Part shown: positions 10,176-20,371 of the stretch, piece after piece
How positions within the stretch are numbered: the first letter of the stretch is position 1
Layout: each line of letters begins with the position of its first letter
Source: Apiospora phragmitis
Taxonomy: Eukaryota; Ascomycota; Sordariomycetes; Amphisphaeriales; Apiosporaceae
Assembly: GCA_038363925.1 (NCBI GenBank)
Contig: JAQQWL010000002.1
Span: 1,240,001 to 1,304,000 of the forward strand
Reading direction: 5' to 3'
DNA length: 64,000 nucleotides
Translations under genes and position numbers: made by a program
The notes under the pieces: model-generated
Databases searched by the model: none
Seen by the model: the letters and a program-made list of their open reading frames with translations, nothing else
What the model was told of the DNA's origin: nothing

Positions 10176-12419
10176 TTAAGGCCGTACCAGGACCCTCTGC
10201 GGAAACGAGTTGTAGCGATCGCGCGCGGCCTTCGACCAGCCGAACATGTGGTGGCGACACCACGCCTGCCACTCGCCCTCCGAGAGCGGCCCGTCCAGTG
10301 CGACCTTTAGGGGCAGACTCTTCTCGTCGAGCTGGGTCGCCACCAAACCTTCCTTCTTGCGGCTGCCTTGATCATCATCCTGCGACGACAACGCGAGATG
10401 GCGTAGCCGCGCGTTCAAGCTCCGGCTCAGTTCCGGACACGTTATGACGATATCGCCATTGTCGTGATCATCATCGTCGTCGTGCCCGTCGTTCGCCGGA
10501 GGAGGAGCGGGCATCACGAAGTCGCACACGAAGGAAACGAAATTGAGCCTGATCCAATCCGGCTCGTTGCAGGGCAACGGCGCCTTTATGCACTCTCTAC
10601 TCCTCCGCTCCCCTCGACCAGAACGAAGGACCAGGCGCTGCAAGCGTGGATTCCGCCGACGAAGGTAGCCGGCCAGATGGCGGGCCGAAGCGACCGTGAG
10701 ATGCGGATGGACGTGCAAGTCGTCACGGCACAGGTGGAACCACAGCTCGACGCTTCGTAGCCGTAGGAACCGGGCGATCGCGTCTAGCGCTGCGTAGGCC
10801 CAGCCGCCGCCACTTTCGTCATCCCAAGCGAGGTCGAGAGAGAGTTCCTCGAGACGGGGTAGGCCACCACCGCTCCCGCCTCCTTCGAGCGGCGGCAGCA
10901 GCTGTTCCAAGGACCGAACTGTCATGCCGCTGTCCGGGTCATCTCGCCCACTAGCGCACCAGTTCTCCGTATGCATGGTCAAGCTCCGCAGGGTCGCACC
11001 ATGCCGGAGGACGGCGCCGAGCAACCTGGCCACGTCGTAACTCGTCTGCTCCTCGTCCAAGCGCTGAAGGCTCAGGGCCTCCAGGGAAGACGAGACAATT
11101 CCGTCGAGATGGGCGATCAAGTCCTCCCCGATATCGTTACGGACCCAGTCGTGTTCGACCCGAAACTCACGGAGCCCGACGAGCTTGGCGAGGATGGGAG
11201 ACGGGAGCGGGTCATCGGTCGACCAGCGCAGCCGGGCCAGGCGGGACCAGTCGAATGTCTCGACCCAGTACATCTCCTCGCACCCGGCAGCACGAGGGTA
11301 CCCGCAGGACCACCAACGACTGGGCGCCCACGCGCCAGCCCGGTTGAGCACCCAGGGGCACCGCATGTACGGCCCGAGCCCGAGCTCCTCCCACACCGCG
11401 GCCGGCCGCTCGCCGCCGGCGAAGCCCAGGCCGGCGTAGGCGGACGTATCGTACGGCGGCTGCGCGAGCGGCCAGTCCAGGCACCCGTGCTTGCACCAGC
11501 GGACGTGCAGCTCCGGGACGCGGCGGAGGTGGGGGCACGAGCGGAACACGGCCTTGAGCACGGCCATGGTCTCGGCGCACTCGTCGGCCTCGACCACGAC
11601 GTTCACCGACAGGCTGTAGAGGTTTGCGCTTTCGACGAGAGGGGCGAGCAGCAGGCGCGAATACGCGCTGCCGCGCTCGGGCTTATGGCACCGGTCAAAG
11701 AAGGAGGTGTGTAGACGCAGCTGGGAAGGCAGCTTACTGAGGAGGGTCGCTGGGACACCTTCCGTCGTCGCATGCCGCTGCACGTTCCAGTGAAGATCGC
11801 GCAGCCCGGCCATGCCAGGAATCATATCCACTAGACGTGATAGGGCGTGCTTGTCGTCCTCGTCAAGCGCCTCGGCCCATTTGCATTCCACTCGGAGCTC
11901 ACAAATGGCTGGGAGCAGACTGCGGCATTGGATGAGGCCGAGGCGCGCGCGCAGATATGGGTTATGGTCGAGGTCAATATTCACAACGCGGTGCTGCACA
12001 TACCGCGCCTGCTCGTACAGAAAGGGGCAAACCCCTGCTACGGTCAGGACGTCGGCTGGAAGGGAATCTTGCAGGAAGCAAAGTATGTGCTGCACGATGT
12101 GATTCGGCAAGAGCACCAAAGGTGACCCTCCTTGGATACAGTGACGAGGTTGACGTATGGAATTGGAATGGATCACAGGATGTTGCTTCTGGCGGGAGTA
12201 TTTTATCCTGTCGCCTCGTGGGCAATGCGAGTTATGTGGCAGAAGCATCTCAATAGCTAGCAAGCATTTACTGTTGGGCTTCTCACCGAAAATAGGCTTG
12301 GATTTTTTATTAGTCCGATGAATGTTTCGATCATCAACCAGTACGATATAAGGAATTTTTGACTCCGTCATTCCTGTTGTTGACGAAGAGGGGGAGAGAG
12401 ACGGTGGTGACTGGGCCAT
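10176..12419 (-). CDS. F-box-like protein with a long leucine-rich C-terminal region
   Basis: Read as one exon of 747 aa from ATG 12419. Residues about 100-150 (LVLLPNHIVQHILCFLQDS ... VAGVCPFLYEQARYV) fit a degenerate F-box. The rest has repeated LxxL patterns (LREFRVEHDW, LEALSLQRL, LRSLTMHTEN, LEELSLDLAW, LRSVELWFHL) like fungal F-box/LRR proteins. Near the C-terminus there is an acidic run (NDGHDDDDDHDNGD). Known: F-box proteins are substrate receptors of SCF ubiquitin ligases. The first 90 residues are low complexity and may include leader sequence or an unspliced intron, so the start is uncertain. The substrate is unknown. Confidence 0.6.
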   Translation of the reverse strand: MAQSPPSLSPSSSTTGMTESKIPYIVLVDDRNIHRTNKKSKPIFGEKPNSKCLLAIEMLLPHNSHCPRGDRIKYSRQKQHPVIHSNSIRQPRHCIQGGSPLVLLPNHIVQHILCFLQDSLPADVLTVAGVCPFLYEQARYVQHRVVNIDLDHNPYLRARLGLIQCRSLLPAICELRVECKWAEALDEDDKHALSRLVDMIPGMAGLRDLHWNVQRHATTEGVPATLLSKLPSQLRLHTSFFDRCHKPERGSAYSRLLLAPLVESANLYSLSVNVVVEADECAETMAVLKAVFRSCPHLRRVPELHVRWCKHGCLDWPLAQPPYDTSAYAGLGFAGGERPAAVWEELGLGPYMRCPWVLNRAGAWAPSRWWSCGYPRAAGCEEMYWVETFDWSRLARLRWSTDDPLPSPILAKLVGLREFRVEHDWVRNDIGEDLIAHLDGIVSSSLEALSLQRLDEEQTSYDVARLLGAVLRHGATLRSLTMHTENWCASGRDDPDSGMTVRSLEQLLPPLEGGGSGGGLPRLEELSLDLAWDDESGGGWAYAALDAIARFLRLRSVELWFHLCRDDLHVHPHLTVASARHLAGYLRRRNPRLQRLVLRSGRGERRSRECIKAPLPCNEPDWIRLNFVSFVCDFVMPAPPPANDGHDDDDDHDNGDIVITCPELSRSLNARLRHLALSSQDDDQGSRKKEGLVATQLDEKSLPLKVALDGPLSEGEWQAWCRHHMFGWSKAARDRYNSFPQRVLVRP

Positions 12420-13300
12420 CTTGTAGGAATCCTATGCGCCGCTCGGTCGGAACAATGCGAATCCGGCAAGCGATATAGATCCTACCTTCCCTACTCCAGG
12501 GGCTCAGCAATGAATTGCCACTGGTGTCATATCGTACCGATCTTGGTACGGTATGCTAGAGATTGTGCATTGTGAGAATACATCAAGGATACGCACAGCT
12601 ACTGGCGTATCCAGCCCCCTTTTCCTAGGTCGCTAACACAGGCACATGCGGCATCGATGTGATCAAGCGTGAGTAGTCACATTCTGTTCGTTCACGGACA
12701 CCGACGCAGGGTCCAGAGCTACTGTTTGCAATGTAATGTCATTTGCTCGGCCAAGCCGTGGGGATATCATCAAAGCGCAAGTAGGCCCGCTCGTCTCTTC
12801 TCGGCTGCCCTAATCGTCTTGTCCTTCGCCTGGCTTTCTTGCTCCAACCATAATTCCCCATTCTGTCGCTGGTATGATGTTGATGACGATGATGATGCTG
12901 ACTGTGCCGAACCCTGTAATCTGACGATACATGCTCGTTCGCTTGTAGGTGACGATATAAGACTCCCCCTTTTCCTCTGTCGGGTATTCAGCCGAGACAC
13001 CGAGGATTCCTTTACCACGTGAATCGGGGGGAAATGTACAGTGATACACCCTCGCGCCTCCTCTCCCCTTGATTATAAATACTCGAAACACTCGCTAAAA
13101 GTCAACTGTACAATGGTCTGGCTTCCATTGCCCAGAACCAGTCGCTGCGTAGAGCCTGCGTCATAGCGAGTTGGCAATGCTCTTGCATGGGACGTCGTCG
13201 CAATCGTACTATACATTATACGTACAAGGAAATTCGGTGGTCAAGTTTGGCGTGATCGGCAAGCGCTGAGAGATCCAGATACAGTCTTGGCCATTCATCC
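12420..13300. other. intergenic
   Basis: 5' flank of the F-box gene and 3' flank of the next gene. A plus-strand open frame at 12669-13022 lacks any protein features and is not annotated. Confidence 0.5.
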
Positions 13301-15612
13301 TCAACCTCGGGCGCCGTTAGTCATCGAGGTTGCGACGTCGACCAGCTCACGCACCGGCGTAAACCCGTCCTTCAGCCTAATAGACTTTCGCAGGACCCTA
13401 AGAACGACAGGAGCAGCTTCGTCGGGGCTAGTCCAGGGCCCCAGCCGATCAATGAGTCTGGCGGCCTCACCGCCGCCGTAGCCGTCTGCATCGTCCAGCT
13501 TTTTCCTGGCCTGCTCAGCCATCTTCCAGGTTGTTTCCTGGTCTTTCACGTTTTGGGACATTTCGCGCGCTATGTTGCTATCCAGAGGAAGTGAGTTGAT
13601 CGCCCGACCAGTCCAGACTTGACAAATACTGAAAAGTCGGAGCAACAGAGCATGGACCTCCCCTGAGCTTTGACATTCATGCCTATACAATCTAAGCAGA
13701 GGGAAAATGCTCTTCCAATGCGAGGGATCACGTGCTTTTCGCTCCGCATCACGAGATTCGTCCAGGGCCTGGAAGCCGACCATGTAAGAAAGCACAATCT
13801 GGATGGCCATGGCCATGCCGTGCAGGCGTTCGTCGTGTGAGAGGCTCGGCGGCGCATTACCTCCGGGTGGTGGTTTTAGAGACTTTTCCCGTGCATGCTT
13901 CAGGCGTGTTCCCAAGTTTTGGTAGTCTGCGCATCTCTTTTTAAGCCGACCGACTTTCTCCAGGTCTGCGGGTGTATACCTGCGATCCGATGATGTTGGA
14001 GGCGCTGGGGTGGTGTTAACTGCCCCAGGCGTACCGGCTTGTGAGCTGCTCGACGCTACACGTTGCATGGTAACGCTTTGCTTAGAAGGCGTTGCCGGCT
14101 GTGCAATTTCCGATGTTCTGGGTCGCTTGGTTGCAGCCGGCGGCTCGTTGATATCGGGACCCATGCGCGGCCGTTTCCTAGCGGTCGTCACCGGCTCCGG
14201 ACTGACAGATCGATCGCGGCCTGTGTGTTCTTCCTTCTTAATGCCCTCTGACGCATCCCGCCTCGCAGCGTCCGTCTTCTTAGGCGGCAAAACTAAGAGG
14301 CGTGAGATCGTCTTGCCAAGTCGCTTTGGATACTTCATTTTGACGACCAGCTTTATGTCCTCTTCCTTCTTCCCTTCTTTCTTTTCAGATGCCTTGCTTT
14401 CCACGTGTATGGTTTCTTCCCTTTCCTTCTTGGTCGACTTGGCGGGGCCTTTGCGTGCGGTGCTTTGTGAATCTGAGGCGTTGCTTTTTTGGCTTGATGT
14501 TGGTGTAGCCTTCTGTGATGCGTCAACCTTCGGTTTTAGGAGGCCATCTTTCAGGCACTTCTCGACCTCGTCTCTAATATATTCGGGTAAGGGCGAAAGG
14601 AGCGGTGGAATCTTGGACTTCGTCTTCCGGGGCGACGGGTCCGGGTCTTCGCGTGGCTTCTTGGCAGCTTTCGAGTCCGCTGACTTCTTTGCGGCTGGTC
14701 GGGTGATCTCGTAGTCGTCCGCTGAGAAACCAAGAGGAGAGAGCAACGAAGGTACACTAGCCTTCTCCTTTTTTGGTGTGCCATGAGTACTGGTCATCGA
14801 CTTCTGGGACCCGTTGACTTGACTGCTCGGCCGTGGAGATGCACTATCTTTCACCGAGTTGCTGAGAGCTGATCGGCCATTGACCAGACCCGAGCTCCTC
14901 GAATCTTTCGAGGGCTTCTTCGCATGAGAAACTGGTCGATCGTTGATCTGAGGGGTCGTAGACTTGGAATGAAGCGAGGCTTTCCCGTTAGGCATTGGGC
15001 TTTCCAGCTTGGTGCGCTTAGCGGCTCTATCGCTGTCGAGCGCATCCGATGGCCGCTTCTTCTTCTCCGGCGACGGACTTCTAGGTCGCTTTATGTCGGG
15101 TTTCGGCGGTAGGCTGGGGTGAGCCTTCCTAGGCTGGGGTCGCGACCCATATCTCTTGCGGCAGACGGTGGCTCGGGTTGTTTCTTGTGGGCGGGTGCTT
15201 GCTCGCTCGCCGACTGTTTTGCCGTGACCGAGTTGGGTAACGATGTGGCGGATTTCTTGGGCGTTTCGCCCTCCGCAGAAGCTGATTGATGCTTCCTATT
15301 CTTGTAATCCTTCAGCGACAACTTGGTGACGGGCTTGTTGGGATCCGTCCGTGGTGTTTGGGCGGCAAGCGCATTCTTGTATTCCAGCTCTGGCTCCTTG
15401 ATGATATCGTACTCTGCTCTGGTGAATAGGACGCCGCGGTCAACGTCGTGCAGGTAGGTCATGTACTGAAGTTGGGTTATGATGTCTTCGTCTGGACGGG
15501 AATTGTTTGCCGGGAGCGCGTATTGGGCGGTCGCCGAAATGGAGAGATGGTGCGGGTGGCCAGGTAGATAGGCGTTAATTAAGGTCCCTATCGACTTCGC
15601 TGTCCCCTCCAT
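13301..15612 (-). CDS. large basic nuclear-type protein with two LLSPL motifs, one frameshift as read
   Basis: About 770 aa once one frameshift is allowed for. The start is ATG 15612 (AACCATGGAGG). N-terminal region: MEGTAKSIGTLINAYLPGHP ... LQYMTYLHDVDRGVLFTRAEYD. A long disordered Ser/Lys/Pro-rich middle follows, holding two copies of an LLSPL motif (SLLSPLGFSADDYEI and PLLSPLPEYIRDEVEKCL) and nuclear-localisation-like basic runs (EKKKRPSD, KRTKLES, RKRPRMG). The C-terminus is a helical domain (GMAMAIQIVLSYMVGFQAL ... SIFPLLRLYRHE ... LVDVATSMTNG). The frame changes by one base at a run of four G (15116-15119, C on the coding strand). One extra C would restore LTPSLPPKPDIKRPRSPSP. No intron with acceptable signals spans it. 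No family is recognised with certainty; the motif plus C-terminal helical layout is loosely reminiscent of AF4/FMR2-type elongation scaffolds, which is only a guess. Confidence 0.65.
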
Positions 15613-18600
15613 GGTTCTTTTCCCTTTGTTCTCATGCAACCTTGGCGTGTTGCGCGCACAGCCGCAAGACGATCATGAAAGGAACAGTTCTTTGTCTCGG
15701 TGAGGACGTATGCATGCGAACTCGGACCGGACTCTTGAAACGGGGCTGCTTCAACTTCCTGTTGTCATGGTTAGTTTTCCTGAGCATGGTTTGCGGGCAC
15801 GATAGTATATTCAATGCGGAAGCTTGAATCCAATGGCGCGCCATTTGGGGAGTTCTGAGACCAAGTAGGGAGAACAACAATAGCTTTGGGGAGCACGAAG
15901 CTCGGGGGAATTGAGCCCGGCAAACCAACAGAGAAGACAAAACAGTCATTGCGATACAAAGCAAACTAGACTTACCGGCTGGATATGCGAGGTTGTGTAT
16001 GCTTGCTGCCGCAGCTAGGCACGCGCGATGCGTAATGGACAGCAAGTCTGTCTGTCGCCCTGTATATCTTTCGTGTTGCAGCGCGCAGTGGGCGGCGATG
16101 TTCCTGTGCCCAGGGTTTCTACCAATGTACAAAATCTTATCCAACCTCCAATGAGCCTTTGCGACGGGTCGCCCAGCGCATCTCCCGCCGAAAATGGACC
16201 GCGTCAGCAGTGTCGGGAGAATATTGTCGTCACGTATCGCGCGAGATCGATGAGCTAGATCCACAGCACCATGCGACGCGAGGAACCGCGGTTGTCGACG
16301 ATGGATGGCGTGCCAATTGCGATTGTTGGGGGGATCGCAGATGGTTGAAGCGTTGGTGCGTGGCAAGCGTGGTATCGCGATATATCTATCGTAACGTAAT
16401 GATCGTGTGGTGGTTGCTGGGAAGGAGTAGGCTAGGTAAGGTACGGTACTCTTGGGAGTGGAATGGAGATAATCAGAAGCGGGAGGAATCTACGGTAAGG
16501 ATGTTTGGGACTGGAAGTGGGAGCAGTCCCCGAATTGCAAGGATGCTGGTTGCGCTACTACAAGGAACCTGCGATGCCGTAGGGCGCCGACAAGTGATAC
16601 AGCTAGAAAATGGACGATACGGAGCGCCCAAAAAAGAAATAACTGGGGAACAACAAATCAGAAAGTCCAGAGATGTCGTCGTATCTCTAAGGTAGCAACC
16701 AACTTAGTATCTATCAATGTATGCAACAACTGCAAAAGAAAAGGGAAAAAAAAGATACCTGAGGTCACAATGGTCTGTCCGCCCAAAGAAGCTGACGGAA
16801 CTGAACGGGGCGAAAGGTGAGGAGAGAGATAGATGGATGGCAGCGGCGAAGGCGGCAGCAGAGCCCAGCAGCAGCAGCAGGATGGGATTGCGGGATGGGG
16901 GAGAGACAGGACAGGACAAGACAAGACAAGGCACTGCGGGTGGTGGTAACACACGCTGGATGGGAAAGGTAGGTAGGCGGGCAGCCAAAAGGTGGGCGCG
17001 GGCGGACGGCAAGCAGGCGGGCGGGCATGGGAACAACAATGAGCTTCTTCCCTTCCCTCTCCCTTCTACTCTGATTGGCCTGGGGTTCCTGGCTTTACCC
17101 TTTTGGGGCCGACATGAGTCTCTAGAAGACCCAATAGGTAACAGATGACGGGTCGCGTTAAGTTAGGGGTGCAACAGTAGCAACTACCAAATATTAATGG
17201 CTTCCATCCAGACCAGGAACTTATTATTTTTTATCCTTAGTAGTAGTAGTAGTAGAGTAGTAGCCCGCCTTTGAATAACTGGTGTGACATCGCTCATCGT
17301 CTTTCCTCACTTTCCCCATCATACACCCGATGTCAAGGCGGGTGGTGGTTCATCCTGTCGCCAGCCAGCATGGATGTACTGTACTGTACATGGTATGTAA
17401 TCAGAGTTTCGGCAAACTGCACCTGGTAAGAACCCAAGAACCCCACGTAACACACCCGCCTGCAGACCAGCCCGTGGTGTCCAGGTTGTATATACCAAGA
17501 TTGACGTATGTACACAATCTGTGATCTCTGTCTTACTTAACGGTAGATATCTACCTCATGATATAGCTGCACTGCGCATCACCACTATTCTAAAAGACTG
17601 TCTGTTCTCTCCAGCGTATCGAAGACCGACGCTCAAGCCAAGTAGATTCGTATCATCGTATGATTAGAGCATCCGAATAGGGGATGGACGGGTATCTCGT
17701 CAAAAGCGAGCCAGCCAGCCAGCTTATCACGCCAGCGATTAAGCTTTCAGCCAAGGAACCGCGTCAGACACGCCACGAAAACAAGAAGATGCCGTCCCGT
17801 TTTCTGATTCTGCTCAATTGAAAAAGCTCATGTCGGTGAGTCCTACTGTACTCGTCGTCTTCTTTGACTAGAACCTTCTCACTCCTCCAACTCCCAGCTT
17901 GGCATAGCTTCGTTCCTCCTGGTCTCCTGGCGCAATGGTAAGCTTACTCGCTCAAGCGGACGCACCAGCTCAAGGCCACGTTCTGCGACCAATTGGAGTC
18001 GCAAGCAAACCCGACCGGTTGGGGGTCTAGACACGCGCATGTATTCGCCAAACCTCAGTGGTTTCTCAACAGCGGAATAAGTAGGACTTGTTCTAGGAAT
18101 TGAGTGCATTGCAGCAAGCGTAAAGCGTAGCTATTTGCCCTCTACCTATGGCCGCATGCGCAAATATATCATATGCCCGCATATTCCCTAGCGCATGTAG
18201 GCAAATATGCTACGGGAATAATGTTGGAGATTGGCAGTAGATGCATTAGATCAAACGGTAGATTTATCCGATGTGCATCTGAGGGATGGGATTGCTGAAG
18301 CGAACGAGTGATTAAGCTCCTAACCCAGCTAGTAGTGGTGGCAGCTGTAAATTGATAAGCCTCGGATCTTTGCGATTGACAAAAGGTGAGCGAGCCTGGC
18401 TGGGATGTCGCGGGTTTTGCGTTTTGCATGCTGCGATCGCGATCTGGGGAGGCGCTGCTAGATACACTGCAGGCCCGTGTAGCTACGACGACCCCTGAAA
18501 CCCAGCCAGATGTAGCCTGTAGGCCGGCGCAAGGCTGCGCGTGGGGCACTCTCAGGACACTACAGTACAGAACGACAGTTCGTCCCTTGTCTCAACTCCA

Positions 18601-18857
18601 ACAAGGAACCTGGAAGCTGGTGAAATTCTGAAGTGCTGTCCATAAAATTTCCGGGATAAGCTCCTTCAGTTCAGCCTCATTGACGTCGATCGTCCCTTAC
18701 ATACCTTATTTTTTTAAGCTGAAGCACAAAACCACCCCCACGAAACTAGTATCACGACAGGTGCCATTACTATCGAGCTTTTTTTATTCCTTCGTTCCAT
18801 CCCCGCCTCCCCCCAAGCTCGACAGATCTCCACGCCAACCACCCAACCCAAAATAAA
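15613..18857. other. long intergenic region
   Basis: 3.2 kb without a supportable gene. It holds the promoter of the minus-strand nuclear protein, a purine-rich stretch (about 16790-17030), a short TAG microsatellite near 17240 and the promoter of PTH2. Open frames here are low complexity. Confidence 0.45.
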
Positions 18858-19704
18858 ATGTCGACCCAGAACACCGGCACCCAGTCGGGCCCCGCGGGCA
18901 TCATCCTGACGACGAGCATCGTGGCCTTCATCTCGGGCTTCGCCCTCGGCGTCTTCACCATCCGGGGCTACCTGGTGAGCCCGAACCTGTCGGCGGAGCG
19001 TCGGGCCAACTACGAGGACCCGGTCGAGTCCGAGGAGTCCGACATCGACGAGGACGACACCCTGCTGGACCACGCGCCCAACTGGGGCAACGGCCTCGAC
19101 GCCGACCGCCGCCAAGGCCTGCGTGTCACCAGCGCCGGTGCTAAGAACAGCAAGAAGAGCAGCAAGAAGGCAGGCGACGCAACGGAGGGTGGCAACCTGG
19201 TCGATGTCAGCGAAGGCAGCAGTAAGCCCGCGGCGGCGGCCGACATGCTCAAGACGAACGAGGAGTGCAAGTTGGTCCTGGTAGTACGGACAGATCTCGG
19301 CATGACCAAGGGTATGTTCTCCTTCCACTTATTCGTCTCTCCCTTACCAATCGCAAATTACTGATCTTACACCCCCATCCGCACAGGCAAAATCGCCGCC
19401 CAAGCCAGCCACGCCACCCTAGCCTGCTTCAAGACCCTCTCGCGCTTCCCCGCCGGCACCCCCCAGGCGCAGCTGCTGAAGCGGTGGGAGCGGGCCGGCC
19501 AGGCCAAGATCGCCGTCCAGGTCAAGTCGCAGCAGGAGCTGATGGACCTCCAGGCCCGCGCTCGCGCGCTCGGCCTCACCGCCGAGGTTATCGCCGACGC
19601 CGGCCGCACCCAGATCGAGGCCGGCAGCTTCACCGTCCTGGGCGTCGGCCCGGGGGCCCAAGAGCGTCATCGACCAGGTCACCGGCGGTCTCAAGCTGCT
19701 ATAG
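18858..19704 (+). CDS. PTH2: peptidyl-tRNA hydrolase 2, membrane-anchored, one frameshift as read
   Basis: Known role: cleaves peptidyl-tRNA released by stalled ribosomes; Pth2 is typically tethered to the outer mitochondrial membrane. Model: exon 1 is 18858-19311 and exon 2 is 19387-19704 (GTATGT donor, CACAG acceptor, joining AAG-GGC). About 256 aa when one surplus base is discounted. Seen: a transmembrane segment at residues about 14-36 (IILTTSIVAFISGFALGVF), an acidic/Lys-rich linker, and the PTH2 domain from KLVLVVRTDLGMTKGKIAAQASHA onward. It continues through KIAVQVKSQQEL and AGRTQIEAGSFTVLGVGPG. After GVGPG the frame is off by one in a run of five G (19652-19656). Four G would give GPKSVIDQVTGGLKLL and a stop at 19702, the normal family ending. 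As read, the protein ends in an aberrant tail. Because PTH2 C-termini are conserved, a consensus error is the simpler explanation. Confidence 0.88.
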
Positions 19705-20371
19705 AGAGAGAAGGAGAGAGACCGAGAGCGAAGCATGACGTGGCGTTAAATTGCATTGCTGCCGCAGCAGAAAGAGGGATGGGAGCTGGCCGCTTCCTGG
19801 AGGGGAAGGGAGCGAAATATGTCATGCATGACGACACGCGCTGCGACGGATAAAGTTGCAGAAGCTTGGGTGAGTGTACTATATCATGACGGACAAGAGG
19901 AAAATGCTTATGTGACGATGGATCATGATAGAACATAGATGGTTAGATGGCGTTTGGACCACGAAAAGTAAAATCAGCAAGCATATTGAGGCACGACGCA
20001 CATATCCAACAGAAGACAAAGCAATTTTTTTTCATGAATCCATTCGCTTTTCCCCTTGGGTCGCCCATCTGACCCAAGGAATTATGTGTGGTATCGACTA
20101 CTTACATCTACTCTACATATTATGGAGAGCATTCCGTGCGTGAAGTATGGATGTATGTACGTGGCTTAGCCCCTGTGATTCCATCCCTTTTTTTCCACGC
20201 TATGGGTTTTCATTTCCTTCTTTCTCTCCCTGAATTCCATATAACACACTGGCCAGTGGCCCAAGCAAAATCAAATGCAACCCTGGGGTATAATACTGGA
20301 CGCCTTGCTACGCCTTGCTACGTCGCGAAATATGATCCTCGGATCCCCAGACTCCGCTATGTAAGTTGCAA
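19705..20371. other. intergenic between convergent genes
   Basis: 3' ends of PTH2 and of the coiled-coil gene. Nothing else was recognised apart from a local CGCCTTGCTA direct repeat near 20305. Confidence 0.5.

Noticed and set aside
12669..13022. Plus-strand open frame of 117 codons
   Set aside because: Composition is not protein-like and the minus strand is equally open.
17928..17938. Perfect tRNA A-box-like word (TGGCGCAATGG) followed by a short hairpin
   Set aside because: No B box or T arm follows within tRNA distance and the acceptor stem cannot be paired.
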